64,000 bases of DNA from Pedobacter sp. KBW06 (GCF_003852525.1 NZ_QAJL01000001.1:792983-856982), one strand, 5' to 3'; shown: positions 19,218 to 29,222, numbered from the stretch's first letter. The notes: generated by a model from the sequence alone, not told the origin. Numbers and translations are program-made.

Positions 19218-20054
19218 TCAGCAATTCCAGCCATCCTTTCCAGAGTCCGCGGTTGGTTGCAGGGTTCTTTTTGAGGTAAGCACAATGATATCTTCAAGAG
19301 AATCTTTATTGTGGGGATAGTAAAGCTTGCCAAGCAGATCTCGCGTTATACTATCGGGCTTAACTTGATCCTTAATACCTATGGCTGCAGCATTGCACAT
19401 CCGCTTAGGATCGTCTTCAAACCCTGCGAAACAGTTGCAGGCGTATTCTTCAAAATCAAGCAGATAATCTTGTTTGCAGAGAATATTATTTTTTTCAAGA
19501 AAAGGCTTGGCACGCTTGATACTAACAGCATCCAGGCTATTATGGCCCGAGAAACGAAAAACGGCAAATACATTGCCATAATCATCGACTAGAGGTGATC
19601 CTGAAAAACCATCATAAACACTTGTCTGTACGTTGTATCCGGTGACATTCAGAACAACGTCATGTTCCAAGCCAGCGGTATATTCAGCGTAATCTCTGAT
19701 GTCTCCTGTAAGGGATTCTCCAATTGCCCTACCATTGGTGGTATCCGGATAGCCATAAGACTCCCATTCGATACCAGCCACAGGTTCCAGGGAACAAACA
19801 TGAAGTGTATTCAGACTCTCTCTATTATTAATCACCTTCAGCAGGGAAAGGTCGATCCCTGCATCCTGATCCAGGACTTCGAACTCAAAAGTTTCCTTCT
19901 GCTCACCTGGTCTTTCGCCGGTAACCTGCTGTCCAATGGATAGGTTATGCAGGCAGGTGAGCACTAGGTTTGGAGTAATGAAAAATCCAGAACCTTTTAT
20001 GCCAGCACACTCCAGCATGCAGCTGGCCATCTTGATGCTATTTAAGTTGCTCAT
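19218..20054 (-). CDS. Trypsin-like serine protease without signal peptide
   Basis: A 278-residue protein. The catalytic triad of the chymotrypsin fold is visible: H36 in LVLTCLHNL, D68 in DAGIDLSLLKV, and S151 in GFSGSP. No signal peptide, so it acts in the cytoplasm, unusual for a trypsin-like enzyme and typical of prokaryotic conflict systems that pair a peptidase with a sensor ATPase. A Cys-bearing C-terminal part (CNCFAGFEDDPKRMC) may be a regulatory or substrate-binding extension. The start overlaps the MBL gene stop in an ATGA. Confidence 0.85.
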   Translation of the reverse strand: MSNLNSIKMASCMLECAGIKGSGFFITPNLVLTCLHNLSIGQQVTGERPGEQKETFEFEVLDQDAGIDLSLLKVINNRESLNTLHVCSLEPVAGIEWESYGYPDTTNGRAIGESLTGDIRDYAEYTAGLEHDVVLNVTGYNVQTSVYDGFSGSPLVDDYGNVFAVFRFSGHNSLDAVSIKRAKPFLEKNNILCKQDYLLDFEEYACNCFAGFEDDPKRMCNAAAIGIKDQVKPDSITRDLLGKLYYPHNKDSLEDIIVLTSKRTLQPTADSGKDGWNC

Positions 20055-21277
20055 AATATGATCTCTGTCTCCATATCCAGTTCGTAATGATAGTGTTCCT
20101 TGAGCGTATCATCATCAAAGGCTTTAAGGTGTCCTTGCTTTCCCTCGAATTCATGGTTAAAATAAAGTGTTCTTCTCTCGGTCTTACCCGGCAACGGCCT
20201 GGATATGATGTGCGTAATGGTTTCTACATCCGGATGTACGTGGGCCGGATGTTTGCCATTGGTTGAAAAGATAAAAATACTGCTATCGATCAGATCAAAG
20301 AGGGCTGGAGGATTGTTCCTTGCGCTCCCATGGTGGGCAACCTTGATCGCATCGAAATACAATGGCCCTTTTCTTTCCGGAAAAAGATTTTCTAGGGAGG
20401 TTATGACATCCTCGGCATGGGCATCCGCCAAAAAGAGTATGTTTTTTTCTTTGGTCTCCAGGACAAAGGAAATAGAGCTTCCGTTTCCCGGGCGCGTATC
20501 CGGATCATATTCAAAATCTTTAACGATTCCGGTAAGGGTTTCCCTCGAGATCACGGGATGAGCAGCCGAAATGGGTTTCTCTGTTTTTTTTTCGGTCTCG
20601 CCATATTTCACGAAAAGCTCATAGGCATCATCAAATATATCCTCTTGAGTAGGTTCAAGATTATGGTTCGTTTTGAGTTTGGCTACAAAATCAGATTCGA
20701 TCGCCTTTAATTTTTCAACGCTTGGAGTAAGGATGTGGATTTTAACGTTTTCAGTGACCTTGATGCTCCTGCCTGCCATGCAGGCCTCGCCTGAAAAATC
20801 AGCATTCCAGACGTAACCGTTTTCATAGATGATTTTTCCTGCTGTAAGTGCCTGTTCTGCGCCAATGGTCTGCTCTCGCCTTTCCCGGTTTTGAATGGAA
20901 AAGTTACGTATGAAAGTTTCCAGCCGCTTTGTTTCCTCGACATTCAGAACCTCTGGATTCCTTTTGCTGAACTGTAAGTGTCTAAAAGTATTCATCCAGA
21001 TCTCCTCGATTTGGATGATGTTTGGACTTGCTGATTTCCCGTTCTGGGTGATAAAACTCGAAAGCCCTGCAATGTGGTCGTCGTCAAAATGTGTAATAAT
21101 AAAACGGTCGATCCTGTGGGCGTTGTGCTCGCCCAATTTGGCAAGGGTTTCCTGAGGCTTGCCTGCAAAACCCTTGCCACAGTCGATCAGGATATTGACC
21201 TCCTGGAATCCCTGGTCATTAATCTGAACAAGAAAGGTATCCCCGTAACTTGCGGGAAAATTGTGGATGGTAATCAT
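20051..21277 (-). CDS. ComEC-like metallo-beta-lactamase-fold hydrolase
   Basis: A 408-residue MBL protein. The metal motif is ITHFDDDHIAG (H63-x-D65-x-D67-H68), and VAHHGSARNNP together with NGKHPAHVHP matches the second half of the ComEC/Rec2 catalytic domain. Unlike ComEC it has no transmembrane region and should be soluble. It is the first gene of the operon and may be a nuclease or phosphodiesterase effector. The 4-base overlap with the protease shows coupled translation. The substrate is unknown. Confidence 0.87.
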   Translation of the reverse strand: MITIHNFPASYGDTFLVQINDQGFQEVNILIDCGKGFAGKPQETLAKLGEHNAHRIDRFIITHFDDDHIAGLSSFITQNGKSASPNIIQIEEIWMNTFRHLQFSKRNPEVLNVEETKRLETFIRNFSIQNRERREQTIGAEQALTAGKIIYENGYVWNADFSGEACMAGRSIKVTENVKIHILTPSVEKLKAIESDFVAKLKTNHNLEPTQEDIFDDAYELFVKYGETEKKTEKPISAAHPVISRETLTGIVKDFEYDPDTRPGNGSSISFVLETKEKNILFLADAHAEDVITSLENLFPERKGPLYFDAIKVAHHGSARNNPPALFDLIDSSIFIFSTNGKHPAHVHPDVETITHIISRPLPGKTERRTLYFNHEFEGKQGHLKAFDDDTLKEHYHYELDMETEIIL

Positions 21278-22100
21278 GAAAAGAGCATTGTTAAATAAGA
21301 TTCAGGCAAAATACTTTTTTTTGTTTAAAGAAGATGACTAAAAAATGGATTTTAAACAAATGAACAAAACAATATCAATGCTTCGTAAACTCCACTTTAA
21401 ATAAGTTAAGATAATGCAGTTTGAAACCTTTGAACATAAAGTTCTAGTTTGATTTAGAATCTTCGTAGTTCATGGACTGTCCAAGAGTACTCTCCAGGCA
21501 ATGCTGCCCACATATGGTCTGCAGAATTTATCCGGCGAGCAGCACATTTAAAGATATTACAACGGTAATTTGTTACGTGCTGGTGGTTATACCGCCAAGA
21601 AGATGGTGGTGGTGTGTATTTCAACGAAAGTGGTTCTTCCCCACTTTTGGTGGTTGGTTGCTGAATATTTGAATCTACTCAATAAAAAGCATTGTTTATG
21701 ATGCTCTAAACGTAGTTATTTTCTCACGCATACAAAAGATAACGATTCCTTTTGATCTGCAAAAGATAATCATTTATTAAATGATCATTAGCCTCAATTT
21801 ACGGATTTCATCGCTACATACGCATGTTTTAAGCCCATAGATAAAATTATTGACCACCAAAATTGGGGAAGAGCCCGAAAGTGGTCAATCCGTTTCGGGC
21901 CAAACTGTACGCCAATTTGATTACCGGGATTTTGCCTAAGTTGTTCCTTTCCCTGTGAACAGTTAGTTAGGATCGCCAACCTCAAATTTCTCTTCTCCTA
22001 CAAGCTTTCATTTTAACCGAGTCCCAACCGATATCACATCCAGTCCTCTAGATCAGCAGAGCATCACACCGGAAAAACACGATCAAAATAAAATCCTTTT
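21278..22100. other. Gene-poor segment with an 18-base imperfect inverted repeat
   Basis: Between the putative defence operon and a small gene. CTTCCCCACTTTTGGTGG (about 21637) and CCACCAAAATTGGGGAAG (about 21854) are inverted with one mismatch, ~200 bases apart. Repeats of the style GTGGTCAAT / TTGACCACC nearby recall ends of IS21-like elements, but no transposase is left. Short open frames on both strands are not convincing. Confidence 0.35.
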
Positions 22101-22331
22101 TTACAATCGATAACGTAGTTTAATGTTTCTTCCTATTGCTTTCAGCAATCCAGAATGATCACTTATAGTCGCATCGACAGCATCCCAATCCCCCTTTGCA
22201 TTACAAACTAATTGATATTCTATACCATTCAGATTAATATGGATTGCAGTGATTTCTTTCGTTATTCCCTTCGTCATGACCATATAAGTATAGTCATTTC
22301 CATCAAAGGTAATGCGCATTGGTAAATTCAT
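22101..22331 (-). CDS. Small conserved-looking hypothetical protein
   Basis: A 76-residue soluble protein with alternating beta-type sequence (MRITFDGNDYTYMVM, ITAIHINLNGIEYQLV) and the end IGRNIKLRYRL. Codon use and composition look like a real gene. I do not recognise a family with certainty. Isolated between the accessory region and PUL1. Confidence 0.6.
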   Translation of the reverse strand: MNLPMRITFDGNDYTYMVMTKGITKEITAIHINLNGIEYQLVCNAKGDWDAVDATISDHSGLLKAIGRNIKLRYRL

Positions 22332-22567
22332 AATGCAAATATAGCGTTGGAAATGATTTTATATTGTGCTCACTTTTCTAAAGGGCAACAAATTAATTCG
22401 GATTACCACAAGTACTGCATCCCTTATCTCTTAATGAAACATAATAATAGCTTTTAATTGAATGACTTATATTCTTAACAAAAGATCACTTAGACATTAA
22501 ATCAACAACAGGTAGAAGCAAAACTCTAGTAGCCGTCTAATTTTTTTTTGTTCCAATTTTAATATAA

Positions 22568-23716
22568 TTACTTTACCGGTGAAATTACCTGCATAAATGC
22601 AGGAATTCCACTTGCATCATAACTTTCTACAATTCCAATTGGACAGGGGACATTGTATTCTTTATAAGTTATTCCTCTGGCTTTATCTCGATTCTCCCAA
22701 CCGAGATCTATATTATGTCTTATCCAGGATTCATATTTAGGTTGATTACCATCTTCAATCAGCCGAATAATATATTGTGCAAGAATGGCATTATAAATGC
22801 CCTGTTCTATCCCCATTTCAAAAGTCAACACGCCTGTTGAAGAAGACATGAATTCCTGAGTATAATCCGCAGCTAAAATAGCGTCATTTAAGTATTTTTG
22901 ATCCTTGGTTGCTTTGTAAAGCATTACCCCTGCACCAATACAAGTGGCCTGGTTATAAGTATGAGCCTTCCAATAAGTTGGATTATCACCAACTTTATGA
23001 TCTGCCACCAAACCACTTTTCTTATCGAACAAAGTGTTGTTTGTCCAGGCATAAATCTCCTTTGCCTTTTCTAAATAACCACTGTCCTTCGTTATATTAT
23101 AAAGAGTAGTAGCACCAATTACAGTTGGAAAGTTGATACAAGCCATTTTCCCAGTTCTGGCAAAATCCCAAAACATACCACCATTTACTACATCATAAGA
23201 ATCTCTCCAAACGCGGGCAAACCCAGCTTTTGAAGCATTTAAATATTTTTGTTGACCAGTTATTTCATAAGCTCTCGCTAAAGATATAATCCACCACATC
23301 ATATCATCGTAGATAAACCATTCCACTTTGTTTTCCCAGTTATATTTATCATATTTTAGATATCCACCCTGATATAGATCCTCAACTCTTTGCAGATCAA
23401 CAGGAGCATTTGAACGTTTATAAGTATTCATAATCATATCCCAATAAATAGCTTGTACCCAAATTGCCGCAAGCTTATTTTTCTGAGTAGAACTGTAATA
23501 TAGTTTATCTGTGTTACTGTAAAAGTTTGCATCAAAAGAATTCATCGCAGCTTTCGCATCTTCGGCTGTGAAATTCATTATTCTCGGTGGTGTTATAGGT
23601 TGTGAAATTCCGACACCTGTTTTTTTACTGCAGGAGGTTAATATTAACAAAAATATAAAAACCGAATAAGTCATTTTATTTTGAATGTAAAGCTTTACAA
23701 AGCTGAGATTTTCCAT
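22568..23716 (-). CDS. GH76-family lipoprotein (alpha-1,6-mannanase type), PUL1
   Basis: A 382-residue glycoside hydrolase with a lipoprotein signal (LILTSC, Cys29); the ATG at codon 15 would give a more standard signal length and is an alternative start. The (alpha/alpha)6 barrel has the adjacent catalytic aspartates in FIYDDMMWW (D137/D138), as in GH76. Repeated motifs such as ITGQQKYLNASK and TKDQKYLNDAI mark the helical hairpins. It probably cleaves alpha-1,6-mannan backbones at the cell surface. It is the distal gene of PUL1, separated from susD by a 12-bp-stem hairpin. Confidence 0.9.
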   Translation of the reverse strand: MENLSFVKLYIQNKMTYSVFIFLLILTSCSKKTGVGISQPITPPRIMNFTAEDAKAAMNSFDANFYSNTDKLYYSSTQKNKLAAIWVQAIYWDMIMNTYKRSNAPVDLQRVEDLYQGGYLKYDKYNWENKVEWFIYDDMMWWIISLARAYEITGQQKYLNASKAGFARVWRDSYDVVNGGMFWDFARTGKMACINFPTVIGATTLYNITKDSGYLEKAKEIYAWTNNTLFDKKSGLVADHKVGDNPTYWKAHTYNQATCIGAGVMLYKATKDQKYLNDAILAADYTQEFMSSSTGVLTFEMGIEQGIYNAILAQYIIRLIEDGNQPKYESWIRHNIDLGWENRDKARGITYKEYNVPCPIGIVESYDASGIPAFMQVISPVK

Positions 23717-23742
23717 GCGGATTTATTCTTGATAAAAAAGTT

Positions 23743-23781
23743 AAACTCATGTTACCCCATAATATGGAATAACATGAGTTT
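23743..23781. terminator. Hairpin between susD and the GH76 gene of PUL1
   Basis: AAACTCATGTTA and TAACATGAGTTT form a 12-bp perfect stem with a 15-base loop, with T-rich sequence after it on both strands. It may lower transcription of the enzyme gene relative to susCD. Confidence 0.6.
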
Positions 23782-23809
23782 TTATTATTAATTAATGAGG
23801 AGATTCGTA

Positions 23810-25633
23810 TTACCAACCTGGATTTTGAATCATTAGATTATCTGAAGTAACATCCTTAGAAGGAATTGGAAACAGATAATGTCTTTTGGTAAATACCCTC
23901 GTTTCAAAAGGAGTTTTAATAAAAAACTCTGGCAAATTTTTTGTGATATTCAATCCGTAGATTACACCATTATCAGTTATTTCGGCTATTTTCCATCTTC
24001 TGGTATCGAAGAAACGTACGTTTTCAAAAGCCAATTCTGACCTCCTTTCATTTCTAATCGCATCCCGCATTAACGACTGGGATGATGGAGGCGGAATCTG
24101 TCCGATACCATTCCCATATTCAGGTATACCAGCTCTATTTCTAATCTGATTTAAGTAAATTAAAATATCAGGATCACCAGGTGTTGATTCATTAAGTGCT
24201 TCAACATAATCGAGAAACAAATTACCTACACGGTATAGAATAACGGGACGATTACTTTCTCTCCAATTACCTAAACCCATTGCTTTCCTAACTGTATAAC
24301 CGGTAACGGAATAATCATTACCACCAGTTGCTTTACCGGAATTACCATTATTATTATTAAATTCAGTTACGATATTCCCAAATGTCGTATTTAACCAAAC
24401 ACTATTGTGGTAAGTAATATTTACATAAAACCGTGGTTCCCTGTTTACCCATTGATTATAGGTATCAGTTTCAATTGGGCTTCCTGGAGCTCTGTACATT
24501 GTTGTGCCTGTTTGTACGTAACCAGATAGTGGATCATTAATAGTACGGCCATTTGCAGTAAAAAAAGCATCTACCTGGTTTTGTGTTGCACCCAAACCGG
24601 ACGAGCCTCTTACTTCAGAATTCTTACCACTGTGATATGGCGTCAATTCATATTGCCTGGATTCAATTGAAGCATCTAGTCTGAACATAATGATTTCATT
24701 ATTGAATTTATCTAAAAAGATATCACGGCAAGACAAATAGGGGTCAAATACACCTTGGGAATTATTCTTTCTGAATAAAGAATAAGTACCAGGAACAAAT
24801 TGATTAATGTAAGCTTTGTAAGCATCTGAAGCTTTTTTCCATTTGCTAAGATCGAAAGCTTGGTTCACCAGCTGTTTACCATCCTTATTTTTTAAGCTTG
24901 CTAAATCAGTATTTCCATTATATAATGGACTGGCAGCTAATAATAGAGCCTGCAACCTATAACACTGAGCCTGCCCCTTTGTAATGCGACCATAATTTGC
25001 ATCATTTGGCGCTGTAGTTGGTAGATTTGCTGCGGCTGCATCGAGCTCAGAGCTAATGTAGTTTATACATTCGTCCATGCTGCTTCTCGGTAACATAAGA
25101 GTTTGAGTGGGAGCGTCTGGTTCAATTACATTATCACCAATTATCACGACCGGCCCATACAATCTTACCAGATAGAAATAATAAATCGCCCTTAATGCCC
25201 TGGCCTCATTTTTATACTGATTTATAATTTCTGGTGTAACGTCTTGAGTTACTTTGTCGATATTTTGCATAAAAAAACTGGCAGAGCGAATACCCCTGTA
25301 AAAATTATTCCAATAACTATTTACAAAACCAGTATTCGCATCCCAACTTCCGATATTTACATTATTTGCCTGGTTAAAGCCCCAAACAAATTCTGCCTCA
25401 TCGGCTGCGCCGGTCCAAATACCGCCGTTTCTATTCAAATCGGGATTTCTTTGTGCAAATTCATCGGGAATCAAGCTATAAACATTATTTAAAAACCGTT
25501 CTGCCGTTAGCCTTGTTGCAAACGTTTCATCGAGTGTTAACCGATCATTGGGTACCTGATCTAAAAATCCTTTTTTACACGATGTAGCTAATGTTAATCC
25601 TACAAAGAGTGAAACGTATATATATATTTTCAT
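23810..25633 (-). CDS. SusD/RagB-family glycan-binding lipoprotein, PUL1
   Basis: A 607-residue outer-membrane lipoprotein with lipobox LATSC (Cys19). It shows the SusD pattern: FLDQVPNDRLTLDETF near the N-terminus, TPR-like helices (EARALRAIYYFYLVRLYG), and the C-terminal RNERRSELAFENVRFFDTRRWK plus NPGW end. It caps the SusC barrel and binds oligosaccharide. The gap to susC is 11 bases. The glycan is probably alpha-mannan given the GH76 next door. Confidence 0.95.
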   Translation of the reverse strand: MKIYIYVSLFVGLTLATSCKKGFLDQVPNDRLTLDETFATRLTAERFLNNVYSLIPDEFAQRNPDLNRNGGIWTGAADEAEFVWGFNQANNVNIGSWDANTGFVNSYWNNFYRGIRSASFFMQNIDKVTQDVTPEIINQYKNEARALRAIYYFYLVRLYGPVVIIGDNVIEPDAPTQTLMLPRSSMDECINYISSELDAAAANLPTTAPNDANYGRITKGQAQCYRLQALLLAASPLYNGNTDLASLKNKDGKQLVNQAFDLSKWKKASDAYKAYINQFVPGTYSLFRKNNSQGVFDPYLSCRDIFLDKFNNEIIMFRLDASIESRQYELTPYHSGKNSEVRGSSGLGATQNQVDAFFTANGRTINDPLSGYVQTGTTMYRAPGSPIETDTYNQWVNREPRFYVNITYHNSVWLNTTFGNIVTEFNNNNGNSGKATGGNDYSVTGYTVRKAMGLGNWRESNRPVILYRVGNLFLDYVEALNESTPGDPDILIYLNQIRNRAGIPEYGNGIGQIPPPSSQSLMRDAIRNERRSELAFENVRFFDTRRWKIAEITDNGVIYGLNITKNLPEFFIKTPFETRVFTKRHYLFPIPSKDVTSDNLMIQNPGW

Positions 25634-25644
25634 TGCTGTACTAA

Positions 25645-28600
25645 TTAAAATTTAACATTTAAACCTAGTGAGATTGTAGAAGTTTGTGGATACCTGGCAC
25701 CATTTGCTCTAGTCCCTGTATTCAACTCAGGATCCCACAATTTCCAGCCGCTCAGGGTAAGCAAATTCGTACCAATCATATAAATGGCCGCATTTTTAAG
25801 CTTAATCCTTTGTGCAAACTTAGTTGGTAAATTCCAACTTAACTGCGCTGTTTTTAACCGTAAGAAGTTCGCTTCTTTAACCCACCAGGAGCTTTCTAAG
25901 GTATTATTAGTATTATCTGCTTCTCCATAAGCCAAGCGCGGATAAAACACATTCTGACTGGGATTTGAAGGTGTCCAGCGATCTGTTGCAATATTGTAGG
26001 CGTTACTTAAACCTCCCCCACCATTAAACGGAAATATACCAGAACCGCCCAACATAATATCAGTTCCATGAACGCCTTGGAAGAACGTACTTAAAGCAAA
26101 ACCTTTATAAGAAATGTTTACTCCAAAACCATATACTATATTAGGGATATCACCGCGTCCAATTCTTGATACATCGTAATCGTTAATTAATCCATCACCG
26201 TTTAAATCTTTGTATTTTATATCCCCTGGCCTGATAGATGCCTTAGATCCTGGAGTTGCACTTGCATCAATTTCAGCCTGGTTATCAAACAGTTTTTCAG
26301 CTACATATCCATAACGGGATAAAATATTAGTTCCAAGACGCGACATCCAGGGGAATGGTTGTTCTGGACGATCATCTCTCACCAATTTATCTTTGTTATA
26401 AGTAAATGTACCACGTAAACCTACTTCAACTTGACCAATGGAAGCGTTATATTCTAATGTTGCATCAATTCCTTTATTGTCAACTATACCCAAATTCCCA
26501 AAAGGTTGATTAGTCAAACCCACATAACCTGGAATAGATTGCCTCTGTAGAAAAATCCCAGTCCTGTACTCCTTGAATAAATCTACAATTAGATATAACT
26601 TATCCTTTAAAGTTCTTATTTCCATACCTAAATCCTGCTTTCTGGAAGTTGCCCATGAAACATCAATTCCATAATCAGAAACATTAATCCCGCCGTTGTT
26701 AATATTGGCAAATGTTTTATTCAATTGATACCCTGTTACGCCATCAGATACTAATGTTAAATAAGCAAACCTTCTCCCAACAATATCCCCTATTCCTGTT
26801 TCACCATCAGAGTACCTAAACTTCAAGAAAGAAATTGTTCCCTTAATCGGATCCCAGAATTTTTCATTAGATGGAATCCATCCCACGCCAAATGCAGGGA
26901 AAGAACCGTATCTTTTTGTTGGTGCAAACGTCTCAGACCCATTGTAACCGAAGTTCGCTTCCGCGAAATAACGATCATCAAATGAGTAGGTCGCACGAGC
27001 TGCAACACCGATTTGTCGAAATGGAATTGACGAGGTAAAATTTCCAGCGAAAGGTTCTGTTCTATCTTCTGAATACCCTAAGACTAAGCCTCCAACCCGA
27101 TGTTTGCCAAATGTCCCGTCATAATTAATAGCTGCTTCTGTATAAAATTTACGATTCCCCCCTCTGGATGGTTCGTAACTCAGATAGGTTGCGGTACTTG
27201 TGTAAGAAGTAATTAAATCTAAACTTCCATCTGCCTTATAAGGGTTATTTACATCTCTCAAAAAGTAAGTACTTTCTCTTTTTGACCTTTTGATAGAGTT
27301 TGTGCTTGTTCCATCAAAAGCAACCATAGCAGTCGCGGTCAGTCCTTTTAACAAGCCATTTAGATCTTGGGTTAGACGTAAATTACTAAAGAGCTGATTT
27401 GCAAATTCTGTGCGGTACCCTCTTCTGGTTAAATCAGCATAAGGATTACGAAACCCTCCATTTGATGAGCGTCCAGGGACCAAACCACCTGGATACAATT
27501 TAGGATACTCTACGGGAGATACAGATAAAGCAGATTCAAAAATACTTTCGGTAGTCTCACCAGGATAATTCCCATTTGCCGCATACCCTTGAATACCTAA
27601 ATCAAGTTTAGTTGTTCCGGTAATTTTTAAATTTAAATTACTGGTGAAATTATACCGGTTAAAGGTCATTGCGGAATTGTAGGCGGCTAAATCATCAGTT
27701 TTTAAAAATCCGCCTTCATTATAATAAGCTAGAGATACATAGTATTGGGCATTCTCCACCCCTCCACTAGCATTCAAATTGGCTCTGCGCAAATTGCTAT
27801 GTTTTTTAAAAAGTTCATTCATCCAGTTTACATTTGGAAAGACTAATGGATCTTTACCTGATTCGGTAGCATCTATATAAGTTTGAGCATATTTTTCCGC
27901 CTGCCCTCTACCAGTTAAAGCTTCATTAGCCAACTTCATATAGGTTACTCCATCTAATGGCTCTGGATGCCTTGTAAACGTGCTTATTCCTTCATTATAA
28001 TCGAAAAATATGGAAGGCTTACCAACTTTACCAGTCTTTGTTTTGACCAAAATCACACCGTTTGCACCCCTTGCTCCATAAACTGCAGTTCCTGATGCAT
28101 CTTTTAATACGGTAAAAGATTCAATATCTTCCGGGTCTATATTTGAGATGCTTCTGGTTACACCGTCAACTAATATTAACGGAGCACTTGAGCCACCTCC
28201 AAAAGTTGCGATACCACGAACCCAGATATCGGCAGCACTTCTTCCTGGTTCACCAGTTCTTTGTACACCAACAACCCCCGCAATTCTACCTGCCAAGGAT
28301 TGGGTTACACTTGCCACAGGGATTTTAAGATCCGTTGAATTTACTGTAGACTGAGCACCAATAAGTGAAATCTTACGTTGCGTTCCGAATCCGACGACAG
28401 CCACTTCTTCCAATGCTTTTTCACTAGGTTTAAGCATAATGCTCAGATTCTTATCTCCAGTTACCGAAACTTCCTGAGTTTCATATCCGATGTAAGAAAC
28501 AATTAAAATTGAGCCTGCATCAGGCACGTTGATACTAAAGCTACCATTGACGTCAGTAGAAGTTGAAATCAGGCTACCTTTAACCTTTACGCCAACTCCG

Positions 28601-29028
28601 GGAATACTTTGGCCTTTTTCATCTACCACAATCCCCCTTACTAAAATTGGCTGTCTGTTATCTATTGAAGGGGAGCTTTTGGTAAGAAAAATTGTTTTAT
28701 CAATTAGCATATATTTTATAGCCAACCGTTTAAAACAGGCTTGCAACGCTTCTTCAAGAGACACATTTATTACCTTAACCGAGAGACTTTCTTGTGAAGG
28801 GTCAAAGTCATTGCTAAAAAACACATAGCCAGTTTGCCTTTTTATTTCTTTAAGAACCCAAGAGAGCGGTTTATTTGTCTCTTTAAGTGTAACGCGCTGT
28901 GCCACGACGGTGGCATTTGCCTGCAAAAGGGCTATCATTATTATGAAAGTGGTCAATTTCATTATCAATAGCAGTTTAGGGACTTTCTGAAATGCAGAAA
29001 GTCTAGAATTAAAAGCACTTATTTTCAT
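25645..29028 (-). CDS. SusC/RagA-family TonB-dependent transporter, PUL1
   Basis: About 1127 residues from MKISAFNS; an upstream start adds 24 residues of poor character, and MKLTTFIIM (28962) is a further option. Order of domains: signal peptide, STN signalling domain (LKEIKRQTGYVFF...), carboxypeptidase-regulatory-like beta-sandwich (GIVVDEKGQSIPGVGVKVKG), plug with the SusC hallmark VYGARGANGVILV, then the 22-strand barrel ending SLGLNVKF. The STN domain implies signalling to the FecR encoded upstream. It imports oligosaccharides through the outer membrane. Confidence 0.95.
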   Translation of the reverse strand: MKISAFNSRLSAFQKVPKLLLIMKLTTFIIMIALLQANATVVAQRVTLKETNKPLSWVLKEIKRQTGYVFFSNDFDPSQESLSVKVINVSLEEALQACFKRLAIKYMLIDKTIFLTKSSPSIDNRQPILVRGIVVDEKGQSIPGVGVKVKGSLISTSTDVNGSFSINVPDAGSILIVSYIGYETQEVSVTGDKNLSIMLKPSEKALEEVAVVGFGTQRKISLIGAQSTVNSTDLKIPVASVTQSLAGRIAGVVGVQRTGEPGRSAADIWVRGIATFGGGSSAPLILVDGVTRSISNIDPEDIESFTVLKDASGTAVYGARGANGVILVKTKTGKVGKPSIFFDYNEGISTFTRHPEPLDGVTYMKLANEALTGRGQAEKYAQTYIDATESGKDPLVFPNVNWMNELFKKHSNLRRANLNASGGVENAQYYVSLAYYNEGGFLKTDDLAAYNSAMTFNRYNFTSNLNLKITGTTKLDLGIQGYAANGNYPGETTESIFESALSVSPVEYPKLYPGGLVPGRSSNGGFRNPYADLTRRGYRTEFANQLFSNLRLTQDLNGLLKGLTATAMVAFDGTSTNSIKRSKRESTYFLRDVNNPYKADGSLDLITSYTSTATYLSYEPSRGGNRKFYTEAAINYDGTFGKHRVGGLVLGYSEDRTEPFAGNFTSSIPFRQIGVAARATYSFDDRYFAEANFGYNGSETFAPTKRYGSFPAFGVGWIPSNEKFWDPIKGTISFLKFRYSDGETGIGDIVGRRFAYLTLVSDGVTGYQLNKTFANINNGGINVSDYGIDVSWATSRKQDLGMEIRTLKDKLYLIVDLFKEYRTGIFLQRQSIPGYVGLTNQPFGNLGIVDNKGIDATLEYNASIGQVEVGLRGTFTYNKDKLVRDDRPEQPFPWMSRLGTNILSRYGYVAEKLFDNQAEIDASATPGSKASIRPGDIKYKDLNGDGLINDYDVSRIGRGDIPNIVYGFGVNISYKGFALSTFFQGVHGTDIMLGGSGIFPFNGGGGLSNAYNIATDRWTPSNPSQNVFYPRLAYGEADNTNNTLESSWWVKEANFLRLKTAQLSWNLPTKFAQRIKLKNAAIYMIGTNLLTLSGWKLWDPELNTGTRANGARYPQTSTISLGLNVKF

Positions 29029-29194
29029 TTTGCTTAAAAAATTGTCCAAATGAGAGCAACAGTAACAAGTTTTGATTCCAACTATGGAAAAAAATCTCAA
29101 ATACGTTTCTTACATTTGGTTTGTTTGGGTTAATACAGAAATGTGAATTCTTTTTTCCGATGATATTATCAGAGGGGTTAGCTCAAGCTTATAT

Positions 29195-29222
29195 CCAGGC
29201 AATGGCTCTAATCATTGCCTGG
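29195..29222 (+). terminator. Hairpin in the fecR-susC gap of PUL1, U-tract on the plus strand
   Basis: CCAGGCAATG and CATTGCCTGG form a perfect 10-bp stem with an 8-base loop, followed on the plus strand by TTTTTATTT. On the minus strand, where the genes lie, there is no T-run after it. It could end an antisense transcript starting near the susC leader; I found no good promoter for one here. Confidence 0.6.
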
